A DNA stretch of 64,000 nt from Ornithinicoccus hortensis (GTDB taxonomy: Bacteria; Actinomycetota; Actinomycetes; Actinomycetales; Dermatophilaceae): NCBI RefSeq assembly GCF_006716185.1, contig NZ_VFOP01000001.1:2294001-2358000 (forward strand). Reading direction: 5' to 3'. Positions 10,486-22,897 of this stretch are shown in pieces. Each line of letters begins with the position of its first letter. Position 1 is the stretch's first letter. Under the pieces are notes generated by a model. The model did not search any database. It was not told the DNA's origin and was given only the letters and a program-made list of their open reading frames with translations. The position numbers were made by a program, and so were the translations under genes.

Positions 10486-11813
10486 GCACCACCGACGCAC
10501 CCGTCAAGCCCCTGTTGATCGTCGGCGCCGACCTGCTCGGGGAGGGCGTCGGCGACCTGCTCCTGGTTGACGGCAGGATCGCCGCGACCGGACCCGACGC
10601 CGCCGACCAGGCGCCCGAGGGCACCCAGCGCTACCACGGCGACAGCATGGTCGCCCTGCCCGGCCTGGTCGACCTGCACACCCACCTGCGGGAGCCGGGT
10701 CGCGAGGACGCCGAGACCATCGAGACCGGGTCGCAGGCGGCCGCGGCCGGCGGCTACACGGCCGTCTTCGCGATGGCCAACACCACCCCCGTCACCGACA
10801 CGGCCGAGGCCGCCGAGCGGGTCACCGACCTGGGGGTGCGTGCCGGCTACGTCGACGTGCACCCGGTCGGCGCGGTCTCCAAGGGGCTGGCCGGCGAGGA
10901 ACTGGCAGAGCTCGGCCTGATGGCTCGCTCCCGGTCCCGGGTGCGGGTCTTCTCCGACGACGGCAAGTGCGTCCACGACGCCCGCCTGATGCGCCGCGCG
11001 CTGGAGTACGTGAAGTCCTTCGACGGGGTCGTCAGCCAGCACGCCCAGGACCCGGCGCTGGCCGGCTCCACCGCCTGCTGCCACGAGGGCGAACTCTCCG
11101 GCCGGCTCGGGCTGCCCGGGTGGCCCGGGGTCGCCGAGGAGTCCATCGTGGCGCGGGACGTCATGCTGGCCCGGCACACCGGGTCCCGGGTGCACATCGC
11201 GCACGTGTCGACCGCCGGCAGCGTCGAGGTTGTCCGGTGGGCCAAGGCCCAGGGCATCGACGTCACCGCCGAGGTCACCCCGCACCACCTGGTCCTGACC
11301 ACCGACCTGCTCAGCAGCTACGACCCCGTCTACAAGGTCAACCCGCCGCTGCGCCCCGCCGAGGACGTGGAGGCGCTCCGGGCCGGCCTCGCGGACGGGA
11401 CCATCGACATCGTCGCCACCGACCACGCGCCGCACGTCCGCCAGGACAAGGAGCACGCCTTCGTGGACGCGGCGTTCGGGATGATCGGCCTGGAGACCGC
11501 GCTGTCGGTCGTCAGCTCGGTGATGGTGACCGAGGGCCGGATGTCCTGGGCGGACGTGGCCCGGACGATGTCCACGGCACCGGCCCGGATCGCCCGGCTG
11601 GAGACCCAGGGGCAGGGCCTGGCCGTCGGGGCCCCGGCGAACATCACGCTGGTCGACCCGCAGCGCACGGTCACCGTGGACGGGGCCCAGTCCAAGTCGA
11701 TGTCGCGCAACAACCCCTGGCACGGGCACGAGCTGACCGGGGGAGTCCACCTCACCGTCCTGCGCGGTCGGGTGACCGCCCGCGAGGGCCTGGTGTGGGG
11801 GGCGGACGCGTGA
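10482..11813 (+). CDS. pyrC: Dihydroorotase
   Basis: Class I dihydroorotase of 443 residues, a zinc amidohydrolase that cyclises carbamoyl aspartate to dihydroorotate. The metal-binding HxH is in [16 protein letters not shown], followed by ANTTP, VSQHAQD, EVTPHHL and the catalytic Asp in VATDHAPH. Both ends use 4-base stop-start overlaps (ATGA with pyrB, GTGA with carA), so the enzyme is made in coupled translation with its neighbours. Confidence 0.96.
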
Positions 11814-12938
11814 GCACCCCTGCGGTCCTCGTCCTCGAGGACGGCCGCACCTTCGTCGGTGAGGCCTACGGCGCGGTCGGCGAGACCGTCGGGGAGGCGG
11901 TCTTCTCCACCGGCATGACCGGCTACCAGGAGACCCTCACCGACCCCTCCTACCACCGCCAGGTGGTAGTGATGACGGCCCCGCACATCGGCAACACCGG
12001 GGTCAACGCCACCGACATGGAGAGCCGGCGGATCTGGGTCGCCGGGTTCGTCGTCCGGGACCCCGCGATCCGCCCGTCCAACTGGCGCAGCCAGGGCGAC
12101 CTGCAGACCGCGCTGGCCGAGCACGGGGTGGTCGGCATCAGCGGGGTCGACACCCGCGCGTTGACCCGGCACCTGCGCGACAAGGGCGCCATGCGGGCCG
12201 GCATCTTCTCCGGCGCCGCCGCGCAGGAGACGCCCGAGCGGCTGCTCTCCCGGGTGCACGACGCCCCGCCGATGACCGGTGCCGCGCTTGCCGCGGAGGT
12301 GTCCACGACCGAGCCGTATGTCGTGGAGCCGGTCGGGGAGCGCCGGTTCACCGTCGCGGCGCTGGACCTGGGCATCAAGGGCACCACGCCGGCGCTGCTG
12401 GCCGAGCAGGGCATCGAGGTGCACGTCCTGCCGGCGACCACGGACTTCGCGCAGATCCGGGAGCTGGCGCCCGACGGGGTGTTCTTCTCCAACGGGCCGG
12501 GCGACCCGGCCACGGCCGACGCCGAGGTCGAGGTGCTGCGCAGCGTGCTGGAGGCGGGGATCCCGTTCTTCGGGATCTGCTTCGGCAACCAGCTGCTCGG
12601 CCGCGCGCTGGGCCTGGACACCTACAAGCTGCCGTTCGGGCACCGCGGGATCAACCAGCCCGTGCTGGACCGGGACACCGGCAAGGTCGAGGTGACCAGC
12701 CACAACCACGGCTTCGCGATCGCCTGGCCGCACTCGACCGACGAACCGGTCGACACTGCATACGGGCGGGTGCGGGTCTCCCACATCGCCCTCAACGACG
12801 ACGTGGTGGAGGGGCTGCAGTGCCTCGACGCGCCCGCGTTCTCCGTGCAGTACCACCCCGAGGCGGCCGCCGGTCCGCACGACGCGGCGTACCTGTTCGA
12901 CCGGTTCACCGACCTGATGCAGCAGAGAGCAGGTGCCG

Positions 12939-12952
<14 letters not shown>
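11810..12952 (+). CDS. carA: Carbamoyl-phosphate synthase small (glutaminase) subunit
   Basis: CarA hydrolyses glutamine and passes ammonia to CarB. The 380-residue protein has the N-terminal CPSase small-chain domain ([16 protein letters not shown]) and a class I glutamine amidotransferase domain: SNGPGDP, nucleophile Cys in [19 protein letters not shown], and His/Glu in QYHPEA. GTG start overlaps pyrC by 4 bases, and the end overlaps carB by 14 bases. Confidence 0.97.
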
Positions 12953-16328
<3,376 letters not shown>

Positions 16329-16338
16329 GCCGTCTGCC

Positions 16339-17133
16339 GTGACCGTGCGGGTGCTGGGCCCCCTGGAGGCCGAGGTCGTCGCGACCCGGCCCGAGGGTGC
16401 GTTCCAGCACGTCTCGCTCACCGTGCCGGACCCGGGTGGCCAGGCGGCGCCACGCCCCGGACAGTTCGTGGTGCTGCCCCCGGAGCCGGGCGGCGGCCGG
16501 GTGCTCCCGCGCACCTGGTGGCTGGCCGGTGCCCGCGGCGGACCGGGCCACCCGAGCACGGTGGAGGTGGTCCTGCCCCCGGCCGACCTGGTGCCCGGTG
16601 ACCGGATCCGGGTGACCGGGCCCCTGGGGCGCGGCTTCACGCTGCCCACCCAACCGGTGCCCGTGGTCGTCGTGGGGCACGAGGCCGCCCAGGCCCCGGC
16701 CCGTTGGCTGGCCGCGCTGCTCGCGGCCCGGGGCGCACCGGTCCACCTGGTGCTGAGCGCCCGGGACGCCGACCACCACCTCGACCTCGGGGCCGCCCGC
16801 CGCACCGCGGTCGGGGTCCAGCTGGCCCGGCCCGACGGGGTGCAGGACACCGTCCTCACCGAGGCCACCCGGCACGGGGCCGGGGTGGTGTATGCCGCCG
16901 GTCCGCTCACCGTGGTCCGTGCCGCCGCCGCGGCGGCCCGGCGGGCGGGGGTGGTGAGCCAGCTCACGGCCTTCGACGCCGGGGACGCGGTCGCCTGCGG
17001 GGTCGGGCTGTGCGGCGCCTGCGCGGTACACCTGGCCGGCCCGGACGGGCAACCGGTCGCCGTGCGTCCGTGCGCGGTGGGGCCCGTCGTGCGCGGGGAC
17101 CTGCTCCTGCCCGAGCCGGCGGACGCCCCGTGA
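16339..17133 (+). CDS. pyrK: Dihydroorotate dehydrogenase electron-transfer subunit-like protein
   Basis: A 264-residue ferredoxin-reductase-like protein. In class 1B dihydroorotate dehydrogenase PyrK carries FAD and a [2Fe-2S] cluster and passes electrons to NAD. Cluster ligands are seen as ACGVGLCGACA plus a distal Cys in VRPCAVG (Cys-x4-Cys-x2-Cys-x16-Cys). The FAD motif, normally RRPxSI, reads LPRTWWLAG, a clear departure, so FAD binding is uncertain. GTG start 10 bases after carB; the stop overlaps the PyrD-like gene as GTGA, so the two are made together. Confidence 0.8.
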   Translation: MTVRVLGPLEAEVVATRPEGAFQHVSLTVPDPGGQAAPRPGQFVVLPPEPGGGRVLPRTWWLAGARGGPGHPSTVEVVLPPADLVPGDRIRVTGPLGRGFTLPTQPVPVVVVGHEAAQAPARWLAALLAARGAPVHLVLSARDADHHLDLGAARRTAVGVQLARPDGVQDTVLTEATRHGAGVVYAAGPLTVVRAAAAAARRAGVVSQLTAFDAGDAVACGVGLCGACAVHLAGPDGQPVAVRPCAVGPVVRGDLLLPEPADAP

Positions 17134-18047
17134 CCGGCGTGCCGGGCGTGGCCGGAGCCCGGGGCACGCCGTCGTGGCGGGCCGCGGGGGTGCCCCGGGT
17201 CACCGCCGCCGCCGGGTGCGGGGGCACCGGCGCCGAGCTGGCCCGGTTCGGCGACCTGGCGGCGCTGGACGCGGTCCTGCTCGGTCCGGTCGGTGTGCCG
17301 TCGCAGGCCCGGCCCGCGCCGGCCCGGATCGAGCCGGTCCCCGGCGGCATCCTGCATACCGCTGCGCCGGTGCTGTCGGTCCGCACCGTGGTGACCGCGC
17401 ACCTGCCGTGGCTGGCCGCACGGCAACTCCGCACCGTCTGCGCGGTGCGGGGCACGAGCGTGGCCGAGGTGGCCGAGGTGGTGACCCGGCTGCGGCGGGG
17501 GCTGGACTTCGACACGGTCTGCGGCATCGAGGTGGACCTCACCGCCGGGGACGAACAGCAGCCCGGCAGCCAGCGCCGGGCGTTCCAGGACGACGACCAG
17601 TCCTGCCTACGGCTCATGGCGCGGCTGCGGGAGCTGCTGCCGCGGGACCTGCCGCTGCTGGCCAAGGTCGGCCTGGACTGCGCCGACCCGGTGGCCGCCG
17701 TGCGCTCGAGCGTGGCCGGCGGGGCCGCTGCGGTCGTGCTGAGCGGCACGGTCGCCGCCCACCCGCCCGGGACCCGCCTGGCCGGCCCCGCCATCGCCCG
17801 GGTGACCGCCGGCGCGGTGGACCGGATGGTGACCGCGATGGCCCAGGGGCGCGTCCCGACGGTGCCGGTCATCGCCGGGGGAGGCATCCACGACCCGGCC
17901 TCCGCGGCGGCCGCGGTCGGATGGGGTGCCCACGGCGTGCAGGTCGGCACCGCCCTGTTCGGCGACCCCGGCGTGCTGTGGCGGGTGACCGAGACCGTGG
18001 CCCGTGCCGCAGCCGGCGGCGCGCACGACGACGAGGAGACAGGATGA
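17130..18047 (+). CDS. pyrD: Divergent dihydroorotate dehydrogenase (PyrD-like) catalytic subunit
   Basis: A 305-residue TIM-barrel protein in the operon position of PyrD. The C-terminal FMN-phosphate region matches the family signature (VIAGGGIHDPASA to WGAHGVQVGTALF), and RLAGPAI fits the GGLSGPAI region. The N-terminal half is degenerate. The loop usually KGxT...GNPxPR is GPVGVPSQARPAPAR, with the flavin-contacting Lys replaced by Gly. PGGMLNAxGLQN is PGGILHTAAPV, and the catalytic loop NxSCPN is DLTAGDEQQ, with no catalytic Cys or Ser. Activity as a dihydroorotate dehydrogenase is doubtful; a class 2 enzyme elsewhere may do the work. GTGA overlap with pyrK. Confidence 0.7.
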   Translation: MTGVPGVAGARGTPSWRAAGVPRVTAAAGCGGTGAELARFGDLAALDAVLLGPVGVPSQARPAPARIEPVPGGILHTAAPVLSVRTVVTAHLPWLAARQLRTVCAVRGTSVAEVAEVVTRLRRGLDFDTVCGIEVDLTAGDEQQPGSQRRAFQDDDQSCLRLMARLRELLPRDLPLLAKVGLDCADPVAAVRSSVAGGAAAVVLSGTVAAHPPGTRLAGPAIARVTAGAVDRMVTAMAQGRVPTVPVIAGGGIHDPASAAAAVGWGAHGVQVGTALFGDPGVLWRVTETVARAAAGGAHDDEETG

Positions 18048-18058
18048 GCACACGATGA
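18044..18058 (+). other. Four-codon minicistron linking pyrD and pyrF
   Basis: ATG AGC ACA CGA TGA encodes Met-Ser-Thr-Arg. Its ATG overlaps the pyrD stop (ATGA) and its TGA overlaps the pyrF ATG (ATGA). The only good Shine-Dalgarno, GAGGAG, ends about 7 bases before this ATG and about 18 before that of pyrF, so ribosomes may initiate here and reinitiate at pyrF. Confidence 0.35.
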
Positions 18059-18900
18059 CCCAGGGACAGGCGTTCGGCGCCCGGCTGACGGCCGCGATGG
18101 AGCGGCACGGCCCGTTGTGCGTGGGGCTGGACCCGCACGCCGCCCTGCTGGAGCAGTGGGGCCTGCCGGACACCGCCGAGGGGGTGCGCCGCTTCACCGA
18201 CACGGTGCTGAAGGCTGTCGCCGGCCGGGTCGCCGCGGTCAAACCGCAGTCGGCCTTCTTCGAGCGGCACGGGGCCGCCGGGGTCCAGGTCCTCGAGGAC
18301 GCCCTGGTCCGGCTGCGCGGGAGCGGCACGCTGTCGCTGCTGGACGCCAAGCGCGGTGACATCGGGTCCACCATGGGCGCGTATGCGGAGGCCTACCTCG
18401 CCGACGGGGCACCGATGGCCGCCGACGCGGTCACCGTCAGCCCCTACCTCGGCTATGGCTCCCTGCGCCCCGCCATCGACCTGGCGGCCGACACCGGTCG
18501 GGGCGTCTTCGTGCTCGCGCTGACCTCCAACCCGGAGGGTGCCGAGGTGCAGCACCAGGGTGACCCGTCCGTGGCGGCCCGGGTGGTCCGCGCGGCCACC
18601 GAGGACAACGCGGGGGCCGCGCCGGCCGGGCACGTCGGCCTGGTGGTCGGTGCCACGGTGGGTCCGCAGGCGGCCCGGCTGGGGCTCGACCTGGCCGCCG
18701 TCAACGGGATCCTGCTGGCGCCCGGCATCGGGGCGCAGGGCGCCCGGCCGGCGGACCTGCGGGCGGGTTTCGGGGACGCGCGCAGCAGGGTCCTGGCCCC
18801 GGTGAGCCGCGGGCTGCTCGTCTCCGGACCGACCGTGGAGGGGCTGCGGGACGCGGCGGACCGGCTCGCCGAGGAGCTCTCCGCGGCGCTGGGGGAGTGA
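18055..18900 (+). CDS. pyrF: Orotidine 5'-phosphate decarboxylase (type 2)
   Basis: PyrF converts OMP to UMP, the last step of the pathway. The 281-residue protein is the longer actinobacterial/mycobacterial type 2 form. Motifs are CVGLDPH, AVKPQSAFFE, the catalytic DAKRGDIGST with its Lys-Asp pair, VSPYLG and APGIGAQG. The ATG at 18055 is the normal start for the family; a GTG 51 bases upstream is possible but has no ribosome binding site. It ends the pyr operon; mihF downstream has its own promoter. Confidence 0.95.
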   Translation: MTQGQAFGARLTAAMERHGPLCVGLDPHAALLEQWGLPDTAEGVRRFTDTVLKAVAGRVAAVKPQSAFFERHGAAGVQVLEDALVRLRGSGTLSLLDAKRGDIGSTMGAYAEAYLADGAPMAADAVTVSPYLGYGSLRPAIDLAADTGRGVFVLALTSNPEGAEVQHQGDPSVAARVVRAATEDNAGAAPAGHVGLVVGATVGPQAARLGLDLAAVNGILLAPGIGAQGARPADLRAGFGDARSRVLAPVSRGLLVSGPTVEGLRDAADRLAEELSAALGE

Positions 18901-18918
18901 CCGACTTCGCCGCCCGGG

Positions 18919-18948
18919 TTGGCACCCTGTCGGCCGAGTGGATAAGTT
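18919..18948 (+). promoter_or_regulatory. Promoter of mihF
   Basis: TTGGCA (18919-18924) and TAAGTT (18943-18948) are separated by 18 bases, a good sigma70-type match. It gives a leader of about 60 bases before the GTG of mihF, consistent with strong expression of a nucleoid protein. GTAGCGACCAAGGAG-like sequence just upstream of the start supplies the ribosome binding site. Confidence 0.55.
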
Positions 18949-19017
18949 CGCTGCTAGCGATCCGGTCCGTGGGCCGGAGCACTGACCAGACCAGACGTAG
19001 CGACCAAGGAGTTTGAC

Positions 19018-19335
19018 GTGGCTCTTCCCCAGCTGACACCCGAGCAGCGCGCGGACGCGCTCGCCAAGGCGGCGGCGGCGCGCCGTGAGCGGGCAGCAGT
19101 CAAGAACCGGCTGAAGAACGCTCAGGGCTCCCTCGCCGACGTGATCGCCGAGGGCAAGGACAACGACGTCATCGGCAAGATGAAGGTGTCGGCCCTGCTC
19201 GAGTCGATGCCCGGGGTCGGTCGGGTGCGGGCCAAGCAGATCATGGAGGAGGTCGGCATCTCCGAGAGCCGGCGGGTGCGGGGGCTCGGGGCCAACCAGG
19301 CGCAGAAGCTGCTCGAGCGCTTCAGCCAGGCCTGA
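19018..19335 (+). CDS. mihF: Actinobacterial integration host factor (mIHF/sIHF)
   Basis: A 105-residue basic DNA-binding protein of the actinobacteria-specific IHF family, an essential nucleoid-associated protein in mycobacteria and a pleiotropic regulator in Streptomyces. Diagnostic features are [21 protein letters not shown], the basic helix KNRLKN and the helix-two-turns-helix [23 protein letters not shown] start preceded by AAGGAG. It sits between pyrF and gmk as in most actinobacteria and probably starts the mihF-gmk-rpoZ transcript. Confidence 0.95.
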   Translation: MALPQLTPEQRADALAKAAAARRERAAVKNRLKNAQGSLADVIAEGKDNDVIGKMKVSALLESMPGVGRVRAKQIMEEVGISESRRVRGLGANQAQKLLERFSQA

Positions 19336-19343
19336 CCGCCCCC

Positions 19344-19985
19344 GTGGTGACCGATCCCTCACCGGGGACCGGGACGGACGCCGGGGAGGGGACTCCGACC
19401 CGGCGTCTCGTCGTGCTGGCCGGGCCGACGGCCGTCGGCAAGGGGACCGTGGCGGCGCACGTGCGGGCGCACCACCCGGAGGTGTGGCTGTCGGTCTCGA
19501 TGACGACGCGCGCACCACGGCCGGGGGAGGTCGACGGGGTGCACTACCACTTCGTGGACGACGCCGAGTTCGAACGGCTCCGCGAGGCGGGGGAGTTCCT
19601 GGAGTGGGCCGTGGTCCACGGCCGCGCCAAGTACGCCACCCCGCGCGCCCCGGTCGAGCAGGCCCTCGCGCAGGGGCGACCCGCCCTGCTGGAGATCGAC
19701 CTGCAGGGGGCCCGCCAGGTGCGCGAGCAGATGCCGGAGGCACTGTTCGTCTTCCTGGCGCCGCCCTCGTGGGAGGAACTGGTGGACCGGCTGGTTGGTC
19801 GGGGCACCGAGACCGAGGAGGAACGGACGCGCCGGCTGGCCACGGCACGCACCGAGCTGGCCGCCGTCTCCGAGTTCGACACGACCATCGTGAACGACCA
19901 GGTCGCCAGAGCGGCCTCCGAACTCGTATCATTGATGGTTGACCCCCGAACGACCGGACAACCCGTGAGGAAACACACGACGTGA
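19344..19985 (+). CDS. gmk: Guanylate kinase
   Basis: Converts GMP to GDP with ATP. The 213-residue protein has an extra 20-residue Gly/Thr-rich N-terminus, then the P-loop [15 protein letters not shown], the GMP-binding [23 protein letters not shown], and the lid with [13 protein letters not shown]. The usual GPSGVGK reads GPTAVGK, a mild variant. GTG start 8 bases after mihF; its stop overlaps rpoZ as GTGA. Confidence 0.95.
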   Translation: MVTDPSPGTGTDAGEGTPTRRLVVLAGPTAVGKGTVAAHVRAHHPEVWLSVSMTTRAPRPGEVDGVHYHFVDDAEFERLREAGEFLEWAVVHGRAKYATPRAPVEQALAQGRPALLEIDLQGARQVREQMPEALFVFLAPPSWEELVDRLVGRGTETEEERTRRLATARTELAAVSEFDTTIVNDQVARAASELVSLMVDPRTTGQPVRKHTT

Positions 19986-20248
19986 TCGGCACCATCGCCA
20001 ACCCCGACGGCATCACCAACCCGCCCATCGACAGCCTGCTGGAGCGCGCGGACTCCAAGTACGCCCTCGTGATCTACGCGGCCAAGCGAGCCCGGCAGAT
20101 CAACGCCTACTACTCCCAACTGTCCGAGGGCCTGCTGGAGTACGTCGGTCCGCTGGTGGAGTCCGACGTGACCGACAAGGCGCTGTCGATCGCGCTGCAC
20201 GAGGTCGACCAGGGCAAGCTGCACCTGTCCGACGTCGACCCCGCCTGA
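19982..20248 (+). CDS. rpoZ: RNA polymerase omega subunit
   Basis: An 88-residue omega subunit that stabilises beta prime in RNA polymerase. It shows [30 protein letters not shown] and ends with the conserved [16 protein letters not shown] start overlaps the gmk stop by 4 bases, the standard gmk-rpoZ coupling. A hairpin follows the stop. Confidence 0.95.
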   Translation: MIGTIANPDGITNPPIDSLLERADSKYALVIYAAKRARQINAYYSQLSEGLLEYVGPLVESDVTDKALSIALHEVDQGKLHLSDVDPA

Positions 20249-20251
20249 GCG

Positions 20252-20273
20252 CCCTCGGCGCACCGCGCGAGGG
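20252..20273 (+). terminator. Hairpin after rpoZ
   Basis: CCCTCGGCGC pairs with GCGCGAGGG (one bulged G) around a 3-base loop, immediately after the rpoZ stop. There is no U tract, which is common for high-GC actinobacteria. It could end or attenuate the mihF-gmk-rpoZ transcript. Confidence 0.4.
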
Positions 20274-20316
20274 ACCACCGCTCGACAACTGACACCCGAG
20301 ACCAGGAGAGGGCCGC

Positions 20317-21558
20317 ATGCGGGTCGTGCTGGGAGTGACCGGGGGGATCGCGGCCTACAAGGCCTGCAGCCTGGTACGGGACTTCACCGAGGCCGGGCAC
20401 GAGGTCACCGTGGTCCCCACCCGGGCCGCGCTCCACTTCGTCGGTGAGGCCACCTGGGCCGCGCTGTCCGGCCGCCCGGTGGCCACCGAGGTCTTCCAGA
20501 ACGTCCACGAGGTGCCGCACGTCCGGCTCGGCCAGGAGGCCGACCTGGTCGTGGTCGCCCCCGCGACCGCCGACCTGCTCGCCCGCGCCGCGCACGGGCT
20601 GGCCGACGACCTGCTCAGCAACACGCTGCTCACGGCCCGCTGCCCGGTCGTGCTGGCCCCGGCGATGCACACCGAGATGTGGCTGCACCCGGCGACCACC
20701 GCCAACGTGGCGACCCTGCGGGAGCGTGGCGTCCACGTGATGGAGCCCGCCTCCGGGCGGCTGACCGGGACCGACACCGGGCCGGGCCGACTGCCCGAGC
20801 CGGGCCAGATCTTCGCCGAGTGCCTGCGGGTGCTCGAGTCCACCGGCGCGCCCCAGGACCTGGCCGGGCGCAGCGTCGTGGTGTCGGCGGGGGGCACCCG
20901 CGAGCCGCTGGACCCGGTCCGCTTCCTGGGCAACCGGTCCTCGGGCAAGCAGGGGTATGCCGTGGCGCGGGTCGCCGCGGCCCGCGGCGCCGTCGTGCGC
21001 CTGGTCTCGGCCAACGCCGACCTCCCCGCCCCCGACGGCGTGCAGGTCACCCCGGTGGAGACCGCCCTGGAGCTCCAGCAGGCGATGACCGAGGCCGCGG
21101 CCGGGGCAGACGTCGTGGTCATGGCCGCGGCCGTCGCCGACTTCCGGCCGGCGGTCTACCAGGACGCCAAGATCAAGAAGTCCCACGAGCCCGGTGCCGA
21201 GCAGGCCCCCGTCGTGGAACTGGTCCGCAACCCCGACATCCTGGCCGGCCTGGTTCGGGACCGGGGCGAGGGGGACCGGCCGGTGATCGTGGGCTTCGCC
21301 GCCGAGACCGGGGACGCCACCGGTGACGTGCTGTCCCTGGCGCGGGCCAAGCTGGCCCGGAAGGGGTGCGACCTGTTGGTCGCCAACGAGGTCGGTCGCT
21401 CGCTCGCCTTCGGCCAGGACGAGAACACCGTCCACCTGCTGCGCCCCGACCGGGAGGAGGCCCGCACCGTCGGCCCCGCCGACAAGGAGGTCGTCGCCGC
21501 GGCGCTCTGGGACGAAGTCGTCAACCTGCTGGCCACACCGCCCACGCCCCGCCCGTAG
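20317..21558 (+). CDS. coaBC: Bifunctional phosphopantothenoylcysteine decarboxylase / phosphopantothenate-cysteine ligase
   Basis: CoaBC performs two steps of coenzyme A synthesis. Residues 1 to about 180 are the FMN-dependent CoaC domain: GVTGGIAAYK, HVRLGQEADLVVVAPATA and PAMHTEMW, where His replaces the Asn of the common PxMNxxMW motif; I recall the same in mycobacterial CoaBC. The CoaB domain follows with SAGGTREPLDPVRFLGNRSSGKQG, MAAAVADFRP and the AKIKK lysine. 413 residues is the normal length. The ATG at 20317 follows GGAGAGG. The dfp-metK-priA order is typical of actinobacteria. Confidence 0.95.
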   Translation: MRVVLGVTGGIAAYKACSLVRDFTEAGHEVTVVPTRAALHFVGEATWAALSGRPVATEVFQNVHEVPHVRLGQEADLVVVAPATADLLARAAHGLADDLLSNTLLTARCPVVLAPAMHTEMWLHPATTANVATLRERGVHVMEPASGRLTGTDTGPGRLPEPGQIFAECLRVLESTGAPQDLAGRSVVVSAGGTREPLDPVRFLGNRSSGKQGYAVARVAAARGAVVRLVSANADLPAPDGVQVTPVETALELQQAMTEAAAGADVVVMAAAVADFRPAVYQDAKIKKSHEPGAEQAPVVELVRNPDILAGLVRDRGEGDRPVIVGFAAETGDATGDVLSLARAKLARKGCDLLVANEVGRSLAFGQDENTVHLLRPDREEARTVGPADKEVVAAALWDEVVNLLATPPTPRP

Positions 21559-21603
21559 ACTCACGCTGCACGTCAGCAGCCGCTGCAGCCTAAGGAGCCA
21601 TCC

Positions 21604-22818
21604 GTGACCCGTCTGTTCACCTCCGAGTCCGTCACCGAGGGACACCCCGACAAGATCTGCGACCAGATCAGTGACGGCATCCTGGACGAGTTGCTGGCCC
21701 TGGACCCCGGGTCCCGGGTGGCAGTGGAGACGATGGTGACGACCGGCCTGGTGCACGTGGCGGGGGAGGTCCGGACCACCGGGTACGTCGAGATCCCCCG
21801 GATCGTGCGCGACACCATCCTCGCCATCGGCTACGACAGCTCGGCCAAGGGGTTCGACGGGACCACCTGCGGGGTCGAGGTGTCCATCGGGGAGCAGTCG
21901 CTCGACATCGCCGCGGGGGTGGACACGGCATACGAGCACCGCAGCGGGGCCACGCAGGACGTCCGCGACCTCCTCGGGGCCGGCGACCAGGGGCTGATGT
22001 TCGGCTACGCCTGCAACGACACCCCCGAGCTGATGCCGCTGCCGATCTTCCTGGCGCACCGGCTGGCGGAGCGGCTCAGCGAGGTCCGCAAGACCGGGGA
22101 GCTGGACTACCTGAGCCCGGACGGCAAGACGCAGGTGACGATCGCCTACGACGGCGACACGGCCGTGCGGCTGGACACCGTCGTGCTGTCCACCCAGCAC
22201 CGGGCGGACATCTCGCTGGCCGACCAGCTGGAGCCCGACATCATCGCCCACGTGATCGACCCGGTCCTGGAGCGTGCCCTGGCCGACGGGGTCACCATCC
22301 GGACCGGGGACCACCGGGTGCTGGTCAACCCGACCGGCAAGTTCGTCACGGGCGGCCCGATGGGGGACGCCGGGCTCACCGGGCGCAAGATCATCGTGGA
22401 CACCTACGGCGGCATGGCCCGGCACGGCGGTGGCGCCTTCTCCGGCAAGGACCCGTCCAAGGTGGACCGCTCGGCCGCCTACGCGATGCGGTGGGTGGCC
22501 AAGAACGTAGTCGCGGCCGGCCTGGCGGACCGCTGCGAGATCCAGGTCGCCTACGCGATCGGCGCCGCCCAGCCGGTGGGTCTGTACGTGGAGACCTTCG
22601 GCACCGAGAACCACCCGGTCGAGCGGATCCAGGACGCGATCGACAAGGTCTTCGACCTGCGCCCGGCGGCCATCATCGAGGAGTTGGACCTGCTCCGGCC
22701 GATCTACCGGCCGACGGCCGCCTACGGCCACTTCGGGCGGACGACCGCGGCGGGGGTGGAGCGCCCGTTCACCTGGGAGGCGCTGGACCGCGTCGAATCC
22801 CTCCAGTCGGCCATCTGA
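21604..22818 (+). CDS. metK: S-adenosylmethionine synthetase
   Basis: Makes S-adenosylmethionine from methionine and ATP. The 404-residue protein shows [28 protein letters not shown] and [19 protein letters not shown], all canonical. GTG start with AAGGAG 8 bases upstream. The 45-base gap after coaBC contains TAGACT (21556-21561), a possible -10 without a recognisable -35, so it may be transcribed both from coaBC and on its own. No SAM riboswitch is present. Confidence 0.97.
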   Translation: MTRLFTSESVTEGHPDKICDQISDGILDELLALDPGSRVAVETMVTTGLVHVAGEVRTTGYVEIPRIVRDTILAIGYDSSAKGFDGTTCGVEVSIGEQSLDIAAGVDTAYEHRSGATQDVRDLLGAGDQGLMFGYACNDTPELMPLPIFLAHRLAERLSEVRKTGELDYLSPDGKTQVTIAYDGDTAVRLDTVVLSTQHRADISLADQLEPDIIAHVIDPVLERALADGVTIRTGDHRVLVNPTGKFVTGGPMGDAGLTGRKIIVDTYGGMARHGGGAFSGKDPSKVDRSAAYAMRWVAKNVVAAGLADRCEIQVAYAIGAAQPVGLYVETFGTENHPVERIQDAIDKVFDLRPAAIIEELDLLRPIYRPTAAYGHFGRTTAAGVERPFTWEALDRVESLQSAI

Positions 22819-22897
22819 GCAGGCCTCGTCCCGGTCGACCCGGGCACCCGGTGGACAGCGCCTCCGGCGTGTCGGCCCGGTGCGGTAGACAGTCCGT

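Noticed and set aside
21541-21603. SAM riboswitch upstream of metK
   Set aside because: Only 45 bases separate coaBC and metK and no aptamer core is visible.
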